A DNA stretch of 64,000 bases from Prorocentrum cordatum (GCA_963575745.1 CAUYUJ010012625.1:70001-134000), one strand, 5' to 3'. Shown: positions 1 through 11,959, numbered from the stretch's first letter. Made by a program: numbers and translations. Notes: a model not told the origin generated them from the sequence alone.

Positions 1-760
1 CAACCTCCTTATCACCCGAATGAAGGTCGTATAGGTATGGATGTGTGTGTTTGAACAAACATATATAGATATGTGTGTATGTATACAGATGTCTGTTATA
101 TATATATACACATATATACATAAACACAAACAAGTGTTTCCGCCACCGTGGTCTGAGGCACGTGTTGGAGTGTCCTCAGGTCCCTTCCATGTCTCTGCAT
201 TGAATTCTGCAAATATTCTTCAAGGGGCCCACAGCCCTGAGTTCTGCGCGCGCCTCCGCACTCTTGCGTGTTCTCGGGGGGTCGCCACGCGATTTCTCAG
301 AGACCAAGAGCGCGCTGTTCGGGACATGTATGTCCAACATGCTTCCAGATGGCCCCAGGGACCGTTCTGGAGCCCTCTTGGGCGCCTCTTTGGCCGTCTT
401 GGAGACCCTAAAAGGCGGCCCAAGAGGCCAAACTCGTCAAACTGAATTGGTGTTTGATTGGTTTTCGTATTACCGCCTTTCCCGTCTTCGAGAAGCCCAA
501 GAAGAACTCAAGATCGCCCCCCACACACAGCACAGAAGCCCCTTCAGAGGGGTCCAGGAGGCCCTCAAGACGGCCTCAAGTGGGACAACATGAACTGACG
601 TTTTAAGCCATGCCCCAGGATGGCCCCACCATCCTCCGAGAAGCCCCCGAGGTGCGCCCAAGGTGCCCCAAAAGGCACCCACGGGGCCCAAATGAGGCCC
701 CAAAAGGCCCCCGAGACGCACCAACATCGCCTCGAACGGGCATCCGAGAGGCCTCCCAAG
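1..760. other. Gene-free, degenerate CCAAGAGGCC-type repeat
   Basis: Positions 60-135 are TA/CA-rich. From about 160 the sequence is a degenerate mixture of short units such as GGCCCAAGAGGCC and CCCCAAAAGGC. The same vocabulary recurs at 45060-45640 in the opposite orientation. Several frames are open only because the units are GC-rich. No gene is recognised. Confidence 0.5.
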
Positions 761-1109
761 AGGCCTCTACTCTACAACTCAGGCACGGTGGCGGGATGGG
801 CCGAAGGCCAATAGCGCCGCCGACCCCTGGTGGTTCATCACAGAGGTGCCTGGAAAGCTGAACTCCTGACAGGTTCTGGTTCTTTCCAGAAGGCACTCCC
901 AGTGGGCTTCGGCCGATCCCGCAGCACACCTTGAAAAATCTCATTCTCATCGTCCGCACACTCCCTGCTCTGCTGCAACCACTTCCCCTGCTACCTGGCT
1001 AGGGGGGATGGAGGAGGGAGACAGCACAAGGCAAGGGAGGAGGGAGGAGAGGAGGCAGGCAGAAGACGACGACGACGACGACGACGACGGCGACGGCGGC
1101 GCTTGCACC

Positions 1110-1220
1110 GACTCCCAAACAGCGTTTGCACTACGCCACGCAGACCCTGTCTGGAGTCCACACAATTCCCAAACAGCGCTTGCACTATGGCGGCCCCCTG
1201 TCAGGGGTCCACGCTGTCGC
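1110..1220. repeat. 54-bp direct duplication
   Basis: Two adjacent copies of a roughly 54-bp unit share CCCAAACAGCG and TTGCACTA, starting near 1114 and 1168. A short GAC run (1066-1100) precedes them. No gene is recognised in 760-1500. Confidence 0.55.
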
Positions 1221-1499
1221 CCTGTTCTTTTTGTCTCAGGGCTCTCGTTGGCAGTCACTTGTCGGGCCCCGACAGTCACGTTCGTGATCTGCCCAGGCCT
1301 ATCTCAAATGCCGTTCTCGCTTGGCCCAATCGCGTTCAAGAGTGCTCAAGATGCCCTCCACAACGCCTCCAGGACGGCCAAGCTTGATCAACATGGCCTC
1401 CAACATTGTCCCACGATGCCTCCAAGCCCACCCGACAAGCCACCAATATTGTCCCAAGATGGCCTCCAATAGTGTCCCAAGATGCCCCCGGGCTGCTGA

Positions 1500-2210
1500 G
1501 AACTGGATGTTGTGTTGTAGAGGGAGGTCGTAGAGTAGTAGGTCACTTTCAAGTTCAGCTTGGAGAGAGAGCCTGTTGAGTAGTGGGTGTACTGGGTGCT
1601 GTGTTGTAGACGGATGGGGTTGAGTAGAAGCTTAGTTTCAAGTTCAGCTTGGGGAGGGAGCCTGTTGAATAGTGGGTGTTGAGTTGAACACGATGGCTGG
1701 TGAGTACTGGGTGTTGCGTTGTAGACGGAGAGGGTATAGTAGAAGGTTAGTCTCAAGTTCAGCCTGAGGAGGGAGCCTGTTGTACATTGGGTGTTGTGTT
1801 GGAGACGGAGGCTGTTGAGTACTGGGTGGTATGTTGTGGACGGAGGGGGTTTGAGTAGAAGGTTATTTTCAAGTTCAGCTTGGAGAGGGAGCCTGCTGAG
1901 TATTGGGTTCTGTGTTGGAGACGGAGGTTGTTGAACACTGGCCGTAGTGTTGTAGACGAAGGGAGTCGAGTAGAAGGTGACTTCAAGTTCAGCTGGGGAA
2001 GGAGCCTGCTGAGTATCGGGTCTTGTGTCAGATATGGAGGTTGTTGAGTACTGGGTGTTGTATTGTAGATGAAGGGAGTCGAGTAGAAGGCTATGTTCAA
2101 GTTCATTAATGGGAGGAAGTCTGTTGAGCTTTGGTTGTTGTCGGAGACGGAGGCTGCTGAGTACTGGGATTGTGTTGTAGACAGCAGGTGTTGAGTCGAA
2201 GGATGAGCAC
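1500..2210. repeat. ~115-bp tandem array
   Basis: The landmark AGTAGAAGG...TTCAAGTTCAG recurs at about 1533, 1624, 1738, 1855, 1970 and 2081, giving a mean period near 115 bp. The minus strand stays open for 280 codons across it, but the translation simply repeats Ser/Thr/Gln-rich units in more than one frame, so it is called a repeat and not a gene. Confidence 0.8.
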
Positions 2211-2609
2211 AAAGAAAGACATTGAAACAAGAAGCCTTATGAACTAATAATGCGTGCGGAGGGGTGTATACAGATGTATATATGCATATGTTTGTGCGTC
2301 CGTCACCGTTCCCATGTGCCATGAGATGGGGTGTCCCTGAAGCCTTTGCTCAGACCTTGAGCTTCAGTCTTCAATAAGGTCCCAGCCCCTGAATTCGCTA
2401 TCATTTGGGGCTTGCGGGATGGAAGATCATTTTGCTTTGGCAAGTTGCTTTCCGCGGTTGCAATCAAGATCATGCTGCCCTGGTGAGTTGTTCCGCGCAA
2501 TTGCGGCCAAGATTGTCTTGCGCTGGCGACTTGTCACCCTCCCGTTCCCTATCTGTGAAAGAACGCGCTCCATGGACGCTCGCTTGGAAAACTTCCAGCG
2601 TCACGTCGA

Positions 2610-3260
2610 CATCGGGCACCGGCCTCCTCAACAACACATTCGGCGCGCCCAGAACGCCCCCTCCTCCACCCCGGACACCAGCCTCTCTACCTCTCCCCCC
2701 ATCCTCCGAAGGGAGGAGGGGGGGTCGAACGGGGGAGGGGCCGTTACCAGGAGGCGAGGGGGTTATCGAACCGCCCCCCCCCACCCACGCACTGCTGGCA
2801 AAGAACGCCTCAGACGTCGAAGACGTCGACGACGGCGATGACGTCAACGGTGGCGGCGGCGGGAGGCTGCGGCGGCCACGACAGACGAAAGACGCCAGAC
2901 GACAGACGGCAAACGAGGATGGACGAACGACGCACAACGACGAGCTTGACGACGAGGACGACTGGGGACGGACGACGATGACGACGACGCAGAAGGACGA
3001 CAGCCGATGGACGACAACGACGGCCAAGGACGACGAAGTGCACCCCTGACGACTAAGTACGACGACCACAACAACGACTTCGATAAAGACTACGGTCGAC
3101 GGACGACGAACGAGGAAGGACTGATACCGACGACTACAAAGACGCCGACGACGAAGGACGGACGACGGACAACTGACGATAATGACGGTAGACGACGACG
3201 GCGACCTGTGGACGCCGACGACGGTGGACGCCGATGAAGGCCAGGGACGATGACCACCAC
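2610..3260. repeat. GAC-rich degenerate microsatellite
   Basis: Degenerate GAC/GACGAC sequence is densest from 2810 to 3240. Open frames on both strands (Asp/Arg-rich or Val/Ser-rich) follow from composition. No gene is seen between 2210 and 3268. Confidence 0.6.
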
Positions 3261-3267
3261 CGACGAC

Positions 3268-4040
3268 TACACGCTCGATCCAATTCGGATGGAATCCAGC
3301 TGGGGCATGATCCTGCTCTACCAGAATCCCATGAATGCTCGACCCAGCTGTAACAGAATCGTACCGGGGCCGGACAGAGTACTACAAGGGCTGAATCCAG
3401 CTCTGACAGCATCCTATGAGGGCGCGATCCACCTCTGACGCAATTTTGTTCGGGCTTAATCCAGCTCGAACATACTCATACTGCGGCTGGGTCCAGGTCT
3501 AACCGAATCATACGAGGGCTGGATCCAGTTATGATAGACCCCTGCTAGGGCTAGATCCAAATTTAAGCGAATCCTGGTAGGGGTCTATCCTGCTAGCTTT
3601 AACCGAATCCCTTTAGGGGTATATTCAACTCTACAGAACTCCTACCAAGGCCGGGTCTAGCTCTTGTAGAACCCTGCCGGGCTTCGACCCAGCTCTAATG
3701 GAATGCTGATAAGGCTGGATCCAGCTCTCATGGGACCTTACGAAAGCTCGATACAACTCTGGTAGAATCCTTTTAGGGCTCGATCCAGCCCTGATAAAAT
3801 CCTACTGGGGCCGGGTTCCACCTCGAATGGGATCCTGCGAAGGCTCGATCCAGCACGAATGCAATCCCGCTGAGGTCAGATCCAGCTTTTGAAAGAATCC
3901 TACTTGGGTTCGGTCCAGCTTTAATGCAACCCTACTAGGGCTGAACCCAGCTCTGATTGAATTCTTTGCAAGGCTCGGTCCAGCACTGACAGAATCCGCT
4001 GCACGGCTCGATTCAACCTCACGGCGTCCAACTAGGGCTC
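3268..4040. repeat. 32-bp minisatellite, about 24 units
   Basis: Degenerate 32-bp units of the form GGGCTCGATCCAGCTCTAA followed by AGAATCCTACTA repeat across nearly 800 bp. Individual units are 30-37 bp long and diverged, which suggests an old array. Confidence 0.8.
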
Positions 4041-4427
4041 GATCGTCGTCATCGTCGCCGTCGTCGCTAATCGGGCTCCAGCAAGGGGGGGGCCCAGTTC
4101 GCCCCCACCCTTCCAGGCGTCCACAGGATGCGCCCTTTCCACAAAATGCTGAATACACCTAATTGAACCTGTGGAGCTCCAACAGATTCTATCCATGCCG
4201 TTTTGTCGGCTTCGAACCTACGAGAGGACGCGTGTCTCACCCGCAGGCGCATACACGACGAGACCGCCCCCCCTACTTTTAGTGAGCCCGCCCTCCCGCC
4301 TTCTCCAGCCTCCCCCCCCCCCGCGAGGACGGTCTTCTGAAAGGTATGCCTCCGACATCCGCCCGAGATGACCTATCCCATCCCCCAGGAGGATAGCGGT
4401 TGGGAGGCCCGTGATGCGTACAGACAG

Positions 4428-4570
4428 ACATGGGCACGATGCCGAACAGCAGAAGCTGCGCAAAACCCCCCACAACAGCTGTTGGGCAGGCGGCCTGTTG
4501 TCTCGCATGGACCACGCCCGCGGCGACGCCCGGCAGCGAGCCCTGCTCAGCATGGGCAGGAAATGCCGTC
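4428..4570. repeat. Family 15 element, copy 1
   Basis: This segment is shared with 33177-33320 and 38193-38335. The landmarks are TGTTGGGCAGGCGGCCT and a later ATGGGCAGGA-like end. No coding function is seen. Confidence 0.6.
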
Positions 4571-4825
4571 GGTCTCTGCACCCCTCCCCTCCGTATACCC
4601 GTGCCGGTCGGCCCCAGGCGGGGCGCGCGCACCAGCCGTCGCAGTAGTCCGTGGGCGGGATGAACGCGAAGATCACCTTCCACATCACGGTCACTCGTCG
4701 GCCGCGTTTTTTCGCGACAGCCGGGCGCCGGGCGGCGGGCAGGCGCCGGCCCGCCGGGGCGGAGCTGCTCGCCCGTGCTGCTGCTCCTGCTCCGCCTCCG
4801 CCGCCTCCTGCTCCTCCCACGAGCC

Positions 4826-4986
4826 TTAAGTCGGGCCTGTCCCCTACAGGCGGATTTTGGACGAAAAATGACAAAATACCCAAAATATATTCCAACATGG
4901 CAAGACAAAAATAAAAAAATAGTCCCCAGACTATTTTTTCACTGTTTTTGAATATTCCCCCTGTAGAAGGACAGGCCCGACTCAAT
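4826..4986. mobile_element. Family 1 inverted-repeat element, copy 1
   Basis: The left end reads TTAAGTCGGGCCTGTCCCC and the right end is its near complement, ending AGGCCCGACTCAA. The AT-rich core contains CCCCAGACTATTTTTT. This matches the family consensus of about 155 bp and has no coding capacity. Confidence 0.85.
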
Positions 4987-4989
4987 ACG

Positions 4990-5535
4990 AGCCACGAGCT
5001 GCGGACTGCTCTGGCTCGTCGGAGCCTGGAGCCCTCGAGCCCCCAGCCCCGCAAACGTCGGCGGGCTTGGGGGGCAGCAGCGCGCGCCGCTGGCGGCCGC
5101 GGGCGGGGCCGGCGAGGAGGGACGACGAGGAGACGGCGCGAGGGGGGACCGAGCAGAGAGGCGAGCGGGGGACCGAACGACCGCCTCCTCCTCCACCTCC
5201 TCCGCCTCCTCCTCTTTCCTCAGTCCTTCGACCTCCCACCTCACCAACGACCTCCGCCCCCCTGCCACCTCCCCGCCTGGTTCCGCTCGCCTCCACCCCA
5301 TCATCCTCGTTCCTCTCTACTCTCCCCTTCCTCCCTGCTCCTCCAGGGCGCAAAGGAAGGAAAGTAGCCAGGTTCGAAAAACTCTTCGACTCCGCGGGTC
5401 CCCACTCCTGGGGTCCTGAGGACAAACTCTCGCCTCGGGCGGTCGTTGGACTGGCCTCCCAGGTAGGGCCCGAGCAGATCGCGCCCGAGGATCGCGCCGC
5501 GCCGAGGCAGATTTTGCATGGACAAGAAACATACA
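4990..5535. other. Gene-free GC/CTC-rich spacer
   Basis: Pyrimidine-rich and CpG-rich DNA, with a CTC-rich patch near 5180-5215. Open frames on both strands are compositional. Confidence 0.4.
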
Positions 5536-5537
5536 GT

Positions 5538-5692
5538 AGGGGCCCGACCATAAGAAACCTTCAGCAAGAAACCCTACCCTGAGACCCCAGGACGTCCATA
5601 GCTTTCCATGGCAAATCATCGAAACTCAAGAAACCCAGGGCACCCTGGAGGCAAGGAGGGTGTTTCTTGACATGGTCTCCGCCTTGGTCACA
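5538..5692. repeat. Family 3 element, copy 1
   Basis: Shares CCTGAGACCCCAGGACGTCC and CACCCTGGAGGCAAG with copies at 15925-16100, 38010-38180 and 51935-52115. The terminal inverted repeats are weak. Confidence 0.7.
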
Positions 5693-5875
5693 AAAAAACA
5701 AACATGTCAAAAGAGCGCGAAAACTCGGCAGCAGACTATTACCTAACAGCGAAGACTGATAGGTTTCTAATGGTCTCAAAAGAAAACATCTTGACTCCTC
5801 AGGGGGGTTTGGGCAGATGCCAGACGGGTGCCGGGGAGAATCCGCGGAAGTCGTTTTGAGCAAACAGTTACACTC

Positions 5876-6448
5876 TTCGTGGTCTTCGAGGTCCCAGAAC
5901 TCCATTCCTGGGCATGATTTTGAATACCCGGAGCCAACTGTAGGCCACATCTCCCGGGCATGATTTTGAATACCCGGAGCCAACTGTAGGCCACATCGTG
6001 GTCTTCGAATTCCCAAAACTCCATTCCCGGGCCACATTTTGAATGCCCGGAGCCAACTGTAGGCCACTTCGTGCTCTTCGAGTTCCCAAAACTCCCTTCC
6101 CGGGCATGATTTTGAATGCCTGGAGCCAACTGTAGGCCAGTTCGTAGTCTTCGAGTTCCCAGAAGTCCATTCCTGGGCATGATTTTGAATGCCCGGAGCC
6201 ATCTGTAGGCCTTTTCGTGGTCTTCGAGTTCCCAGAACTCCATTCCCGGGCATGTTTTTGAATGCTCGAATTCCCAGAACTCCATTCCTGGGCATGATTT
6301 GAATGCCCGGAGCCAACTGTAGGCCACTTCGTGGTCTTCGAGTTCCCAGAACTCCATTCCTGGGCATGATTTTGAATGCCCGGAGCCAACTGTAGGCCAC
6401 TTCGTGTTCTTCGAGTTCCCAGAACTCCATTCCCGGGCCACATTTTGA
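5876..6448. repeat. 73-bp tandem array
   Basis: Units containing TTCGAGTTCCCAGAACTCC and GAGCCAACTGTAGGCCAC recur at 72-73 bp steps (5989, 6061, 6134, 6207), then one 114-bp step, then 73. Several units are partial. Confidence 0.85.
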
Positions 6449-7245
6449 ATGCTGAGGCAGGCTGAGGCTGAGGCTGAGGCAGGCTGAGGCTGAGGCAGGC
6501 TGAGGCTGAGGCCGAGGCTGAAGGCAGACTGAGGCTGAGGCTGAAGCAGGCTGAGGCTGAGGCTGAGGCAGGCTGAGGCTGAGGCTGAGGCAGGCTGATG
6601 CTGAGGCAGGCTGAGGCTGAGGCTGAGGCTGATGCAGGCTGAGGCTGAGGCAGGCTGAGGCTGAGGCCGAGGCTGAAGGCAGACTGAGGCTGAGGCTGAA
6701 GCAGGCTGGCTGAGGCTGAGGCAGGCTGAGGCTGAGGCTGAGGCAGGCTGATGCTGAGGCAGGCTGAGGCTGAGGCTGAGGCTGATGCAGGCTGAGGCTG
6801 AGGCAGGCTGAGGCTGAGGCCGAGGCTGAAGGCAGACTGAGGCTGAGGCTGAAGCAGGCTGAGGCTGAGGCTGAGGCAGGCTGAGGCTGAGGCTGAGGCT
6901 GAGGCTGAGGCAGGCTGATGCTGAGGCAGGCTGAGGCTGAGGCTGAGGCTGATGCAGGCTGAGGCTGAGGCAGGCTGAGGCTGAGGCCGAGGCTGAAGGC
7001 AGACTGAGGCTGAGGCTGAAGCAGGCTGAGGCTGAGGCTGAGGCAGGCTGAGGCTGAGGCTGAGGCAGGCTGATGCTGAGGCAGGCTGAGGCTGAGGCTG
7101 AGGCTGATGCAGGCTGAGGCTGAGGCAGGCTGAGGCTGAGGCCGAGGCTGAAGGCAGACTGAGGCTGAGGCTGAAGCAGGCTGAGAGGCAGGCTGAGGCT
7201 GAGGCAGGCTGAGGCTGAGGCAGGCTGAGGTGAGGCTGTGACTGC
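6449..7245. repeat. Higher-order GAGGCTGAGGCAGGCT array
   Basis: GCTGAG hexamers and GAGGCAGGCT units are organised in a higher-order repeat. The variant GAGGCCGAGGCTGAAGGCAG recurs near 6508, 6663, 6816, 6983 and 7138 (153-167 bp apart). A 498-codon minus-strand frame (5776-7272) spans this and the previous array and encodes only Ser/Ala/Leu/Gln-rich repeats. It is not called a gene. Confidence 0.85.
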
Positions 7246-7295
7246 GACTGCCGTTGCCACTGCGACTGTCATCGCGAATGCGACTGCGACTGCGA
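7246..7295. repeat. GCGACT hexamer run
   Basis: Short run of TGCGACTGC-type units directly after the higher-order array. Confidence 0.6.
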
Positions 7296-7541
7296 GAACA
7301 GCAGAATTCTACAACTGGATTCTCATCTGAATCTTAAGGGGAATGCTTCCAGATATGCTCCTACACATCGCTGTTAGGTTGCTTTGCCGGGATACTTTTC
7401 TACTGTTCTTGCCGTCCTGCGGTCCACGCGGAGTTCCTTGCCCTCGTCGCGGAGGGAGCGCCAGACCGCAGCCGCACGAGGGGTGCGGGGAACGGGGCCC
7501 ATTGGGGGGGGGACCAGCTCAGGCGGGGAAACATCGTCAGA

Positions 7542-7739
7542 CGAAGGAACACACGCCATAATCATAAAAAATGTTGGCGCTGCTCTCGGATTTCCTGGAT
7601 CTGTGCGGGGACCCCCCTCCCTGGCGCGCGGAGCGCGCCAGGGGCGGCGCTGGAGGCGCCGCCCGGGGGCCCCAGCGCGGATCCAAGAAATCCGCGCGGA
7701 GCGCCAAGAGTTGATGTTTGTGGCGTGCTTTCCTCTTCG
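7542..7739. mobile_element. Family 2 hairpin element, copy 1
   Basis: Ends CGAAGGAAC...GCCATAA and TTGTGGCGTG...TCTTCG are inverted. Inner arms contain GGATCCAAGAAATCCGCGC, and the centre contains the palindromes TGGCGCGCGGAGCGCGCCA and GGCGGCGCTGGAGGCGCCGCC-like sequence. Confidence 0.8.
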
Positions 7740-7943
7740 GGTCGTGCTGAAATCGGCGACGAAACCGAGAGCTCGCGATCGCGCCATGGATCGGAGCCGT
7801 GGGGAGGTCTGTGAAAAAGAACAAACAACAAAAAACACGACGGCCGTCCTGCGTGCATGGCCCGGTCGGCGAGGGTCGGCGGCTCGTCGTCCTGCGCGCG
7901 CGCGGCCCGCTCTCCGACTGCCGGAGGGGTCCGGGCACGACTG

Positions 7944-8100
7944 TTAGGTCGGGCATGTCCTCCTACAAGCGGATTGCGAAAACAAATTCCAATAATTATC
8001 AAACACTCAAAGATGGACAAGAATTGACGGAAAGTCGTCCCCAAATTAACTTTTGACTATTCTTGAACGTTCCTCCTGTAGAGGGGCATGCCCGCCTTAA
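7944..8100. mobile_element. Family 1 element, copy 2
   Basis: Starts TTAGGTCGGGCATGTCC and ends GGGGCATGCCCGCCTTAA. The core is AT-rich. No coding capacity. Confidence 0.85.
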
Positions 8101-9000
8101 CACTGCTGCTGGAAGAGGTCGGTTGCGCGAGGGCAGTGGATAAGAATCACTGAGGGCATAACGGCTTCTGGCCTCCAACGACTCGCGCGGGCACTTCCGC
8201 GATGTCTCAGGTCTGGGTAGCTCAAGATCAACGTGCCTCGAACTCTCGAGTTCCCCTTCTGCTGGGGAATACTCGATTCACACTGGTTGATATGGCTCTT
8301 CCTTGTCGCAAGCTGTTTTGCCCATTTTCCTGCAAGTCGACCAGAGAAGAGTCGTCAAATACTCTGGGATACGTGACTCATGGGAGGTCCCCAGTGGAAT
8401 GCTTAAAACGATCAAGCCAAACTAAGGGGCTATTCACCCGGAGACAGCCAGACTTAGAAAAGATCTGAGCAATACCACGCGGGAGTAGGCTGCACAGGTT
8501 AGGCTGGATGCGAGCCAAGGCCAAAGCAGGGGCGATGCTTCAAAAGGAGGGGGGAGCTCCTCGAAGCTCGAAGGTCGGGATTCGCAGGTAAGGGGGAGGC
8601 TTCTCGTCGCCACGTCAGCATTCTTCCAACACTTCCAAAGAGGTCGATGCCATCACCGTCGTCGTCGACGTCATCGCCGTCGCGGGAAGCGGGACAACTA
8701 ATGCCATGCGGGCAATCGACGACCAAAGAAATCCGCGCGGACCTCAGAACACACATGTTTGTGCACATATACTTATGTTCTAAAGATCACGCTTGTCACA
8801 TGGATGATCCGTGTCCGTGTAGTGGCGTGCCTGAGGGGCCGCGACGGGCCAACGAACAAACCCACGTCACTCGTTACAACTGAGCCAACCACGAACCAAC
8901 CTACGACAGAAAAGCGACCACGACTCTGCAACGGCAAGGTGCGCGAGTCCAGGCATACGTCTTGGAGCCGGTGTCAATGTCAAGAGTAAGTGGTAAAACT
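8101..9000. other. Gene-free spacer with a family 2 fragment
   Basis: Nothing convincing is coding. A GTC run lies at 8648-8685. The right arm of a family 2 element (AAGAAATCCGCGCGGACCTC) is near 8726-8775. Confidence 0.4.
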
Positions 9001-9200
9001 AGAAGACGCAACCACAACAGATCCATAAACTCTTGATGCTCCGCGCGGATTTCTTGGATCAGAGCTGGACCCCCCCTACATGGCGCGCCGAGCGCGCTAG
9101 GGACGGCGCCAGAGGCGCCGTCCAGGAGGCCCAGCGCGGATCCAAGAAATCCGCGCGCAGCGCGAAAAGTTTATGTTTTTAAGGTTGCTTTCTTCTTCGG
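9001..9200. mobile_element. Family 2 hairpin element, copy 2
   Basis: Inverted arms with GCTCCGCGCGGATTTCTTGG and its complement, and outer ends AGAAGACGC / CTTTCTTCTTCG. The central palindromes are slightly decayed. Confidence 0.75.
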
Positions 9201-9488
9201 GAAATAGAAGCAGAGGCAGGAGAAGGCCAAAAGAAGCCCGAACTCAGAGAAGATCCCGCCGTCATGGTCGAGATTTCAGGGGCGTCCCACAGGGGGGACC
9301 GCAGATCATGTCCAGGGCATGTGCGAGACCAGGGGGGGGGGGCAAGGGGGTGCGGGGAAAGAGCAACATGGGGCCATGAGGTCCGGGAAGACTTCGCGTC
9401 ACCCGCCATGATATCCGCCTAACCCTTGTCATCAACCCCCGCTTGGACGCCCTGCGCGATTTAGCCAGGATGCCGAAGAGGCCTGGGC

Positions 9489-9638
9489 TTAAGTCGGGCA
9501 TGTTCTCCTACAAACGGATGTTGGAAGAAATCTGAAAAGAGTCGGACACAATGCTATTAAAAAGGCACACGTTCTAGAAACAACATCCCCAGACTATTGC
9601 TTGACTATTTTTGGAAATGTTCTCCTATGCCCGATTAA
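9489..9638. mobile_element. Family 1 element, copy 3
   Basis: Starts TTAAGTCGGGCATGTTCTCC. The right end is shortened (TGTTCTCCTATGCCCGATTAA). The core contains CCCCAGACTATTG. Confidence 0.8.
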
Positions 9639-9639
9639 G

Positions 9640-10128
9640 GCTGGGCCTCAGAGGGCCGTCGCAGAGGGCTCTCGAAGAGGCGCAGCTGCGAGAGCACGTA
9701 AGTAGCTCGCTGGGGGTCGCAAGCGCAGGGGAGGAGGAGAGGGAGGAGGAGGAAAAGGAGGAGGACGAGCGCGAAGTCAAGTGCAAAGTCGGGGGGGGGG
9801 GAGCACGGCGAAGCCCGAAAGGAAACCTGGACTCCGCACCGATGGGGATCGGCTTGCACGCCTCTTCGCTCCAGCGCTGGCTGAAAACGCGGCGGCGGGG
9901 GGGGGGAGGCAAGATGCCACGCAAGTAAACCCGCACTGCTCGAAGGAAGAACAGCATCTCGTCTTGTGTTCTCGCCATCCGAAGGGCCGGTTCCTGGCCC
10001 CAGGGTCGCCCAAACACCAATCGGCACGAGAGGCCCGTCCACGGGAGGAGGCCGCGGTGGTCCGCAGGGCCCCCGTCGCGGAGATGCTGCGCCAGCTGAG
10101 GAGACAGGGGTGGGGATCGGCAGGGATC
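9640..10128. other. Gene-free GC-rich spacer
   Basis: GAGGAGGA-rich at 9725-9770. No recognisable protein in any frame. Confidence 0.35.
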
Positions 10129-10129
10129 G

Positions 10130-10260
10130 AGCTAATCAGTGTTGTTCGTTCTCGTTTTGTCGTTTTCCTTCGTTCTGTCTTCGCTCCGACTTTGCTGCCA
10201 CACGAAGACAGAACGAAAGAGGTCCACGAAATCACCAGAACACCATTTCACTCGAGCCCT
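10130..10260. repeat. Family 18 inverted-repeat element, copy 1
   Basis: CAGTGTTGTTCG...CCAGAACACCATTT, with an internal inverted pair GTTCTGTCTTCG / CGAAGACAGAAC. A diverged copy is at 38988-39112. Confidence 0.6.
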
Positions 10261-11394
10261 GAGGATCGGATCGGCTCGGCAGGAACAAGCGTCGGGCCCC
10301 GCAGCGCCGTCTGGGGCCCCTCCTTTGGAAAGGCAGGGGTGGAGCATTCTGAGCTCAAGAAACAGTCAGGGTGGTAGTTTTATGTCCCGCGCTGCCCGGC
10401 GGTCGAAAACCACCCATGTCCCAAGCTTCCACCCTGGTGTCTCTGGAGTCTCTGCCTGATCGCGTAGCGCTGTGGATGCTTACAGGTCCGCCACCCTCTG
10501 TTGGGTGTTCCTGTCTCTGGTGGCCTTCTCAGCCTGGCTCAGGACCGTGGGCCAGAGACCGAGAGCGATTATTTTAAGATTTTCCTTCCCAGTGGCCGTG
10601 GCATCTTGACATTGGTCCCCGAGTTTCCCGAGGAGCTGATGCGCGATGGAACAAAACCAAAGACCCAGCCCAGCGTGGAACCTTAGACGATGGATTTCAT
10701 GAACGTGTCCCCCAGCTATGTGAACTTGCTGTCCTCGGGGGCCATCATATAATGGCCATCTAAATTTACGAGTTCAAAACATGTATGTAGACTGGAGCCA
10801 TTGGAATCTCGAGGCCTTGCTAGCCGAGGTTCTGCACCTAAGACATTTGGTCCCGTTGGGGTCCGTACTACGTTGAGAAACGAACAGGGCGCACACACTT
10901 TGGGCAGGAGGCCTGTTAGGAGCAACATTACCCTGCCGCTTTGGGCGCGGCCCCTCCGAGGTCTGCATCTGTATTTTTGTGAGGAAGGGATGAAGGGAGG
11001 GAGGGATCGAGGGAGGGAAGAGGGGACCAAAGGAAGGGGAGAGAGCCCCAAGGAACTACCAAGAGCCACCAGAAAGCCTCCCGCACTTCGCACGTGCCCA
11101 AGAGCCAAGAGCCCCAACCTCCGACGGATCGTGCCACTCAGAACGCCGGCCCCCCAACCCCCGACCACTACCTGTGGATTTGTTTTTCGCCCCGGGTGTA
11201 CCCCTGGGACGGCGCAGGTGCCAGAAACAGTCCCGAGGAGACATATGCGAGCCACCCTCCGCCTTGCCTTGGCGGCGGGCCCATGGGGGAAGCGAGAGGG
11301 GAAAGCCTTCTCAGAAGGCGGCGGGGCTTCTCCAAGCCCTCGCGTCTTCTGAGAAGCAGCCTGTGGCTTCCGAGAAACCTTCCAAGACCTCTCA
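10261..11394. other. Gene-free spacer
   Basis: No credible gene. GGGA-rich patch at 10980-11040. A long minus-strand frame at 10716-11873 is driven by a Gly/Glu-rich translation of the adjoining CTC run. Confidence 0.35.
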
Positions 11395-11606
11395 GGAGGC
11401 GCTACTCCTCCGTCTCCCCCTCCTCCTCCCTCTCCTCCTCCTCCTCCTCCTCCTCCTCCTCCTCCTCCTCCTCCTCCTCCTCCTCCTCCCTCCTCCTCCT
11501 CCTCCTCCTCCTCCTCCTCCTCCTCCTCTCCTATCCTCATTTCTCCTCCCATTCCTCCTCCTCCTCCTCCTCCTCCTCCTCCTCCTCCTCCTCCTCCTCC
11601 TCCTCT
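11395..11606. repeat. (CTC)n microsatellite
   Basis: Long CTC trinucleotide run with a few interruptions (11525-11555). It generates Leu/Pro/Ser homopolymer frames on one strand and Glu/Gly/Arg frames on the other. Confidence 0.95.
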
Positions 11607-11740
11607 TCTGGGGTTTCGGAGAAGCCCGCCGGCTCTTGAGGCCTGCCCCTCCTGTCTGCCCGGCCCGGGCGCGCCGCCGCTGGACTCTGCAGGTCCGAGG
11701 ACAGATCTGGAGGAGACCACCTGTGCCGCAGCGTGGCTTG

Positions 11741-11925
11741 GGACGCACAGAGACATACGAGTACTATGTGTTCTCCTTGGAGGCGCGCGTCCGACCCGAA
11801 CAGATAAGTATACCCATCTTGTAGTACATCCTTTCCCGAGCGGTGTGGCCAGAAAGCGCCCGCCACGACGCATATACCATCAGATTTCTCGGTGCGCGCG
11901 TCGCCCCTGGGGGGGGACGCACATA
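11741..11925. repeat. Family 12 element, copy 1
   Basis: Shares GGGACGCACAGAGACATAC, TATACCCATCTTGTAGTA and AGATTTCTCGGTGCGCGCG with 35962-36190. A more diverged copy is at 43806-43950. Confidence 0.7.
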
Positions 11926-11959
11926 TAGTATAAAAATGTTGGTGTGACGCCGATGGCTT

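Noticed and set aside
1388-2322. 280- and 187-codon minus-strand ORFs
   Set aside because: Both are overlapping readings of the 115-bp array in different frames; neither is unique.
5360-5400. GGTTCGAAAAAC as a tRNA B-box
   Set aside because: No A-box, stems or anticodon arm could be placed around it.
5776-7272. 498-codon minus-strand ORF
   Set aside because: It is made only of tandem-repeat translation (Ser/Ala/Leu/Gln runs) across two arrays. No unique sequence and no domain.
10716-11873. 385-codon minus-strand ORF
   Set aside because: The middle is Gly/Glu/Arg homopolymer from the CTC run, and the flanks carry family 12 repeat sequence.
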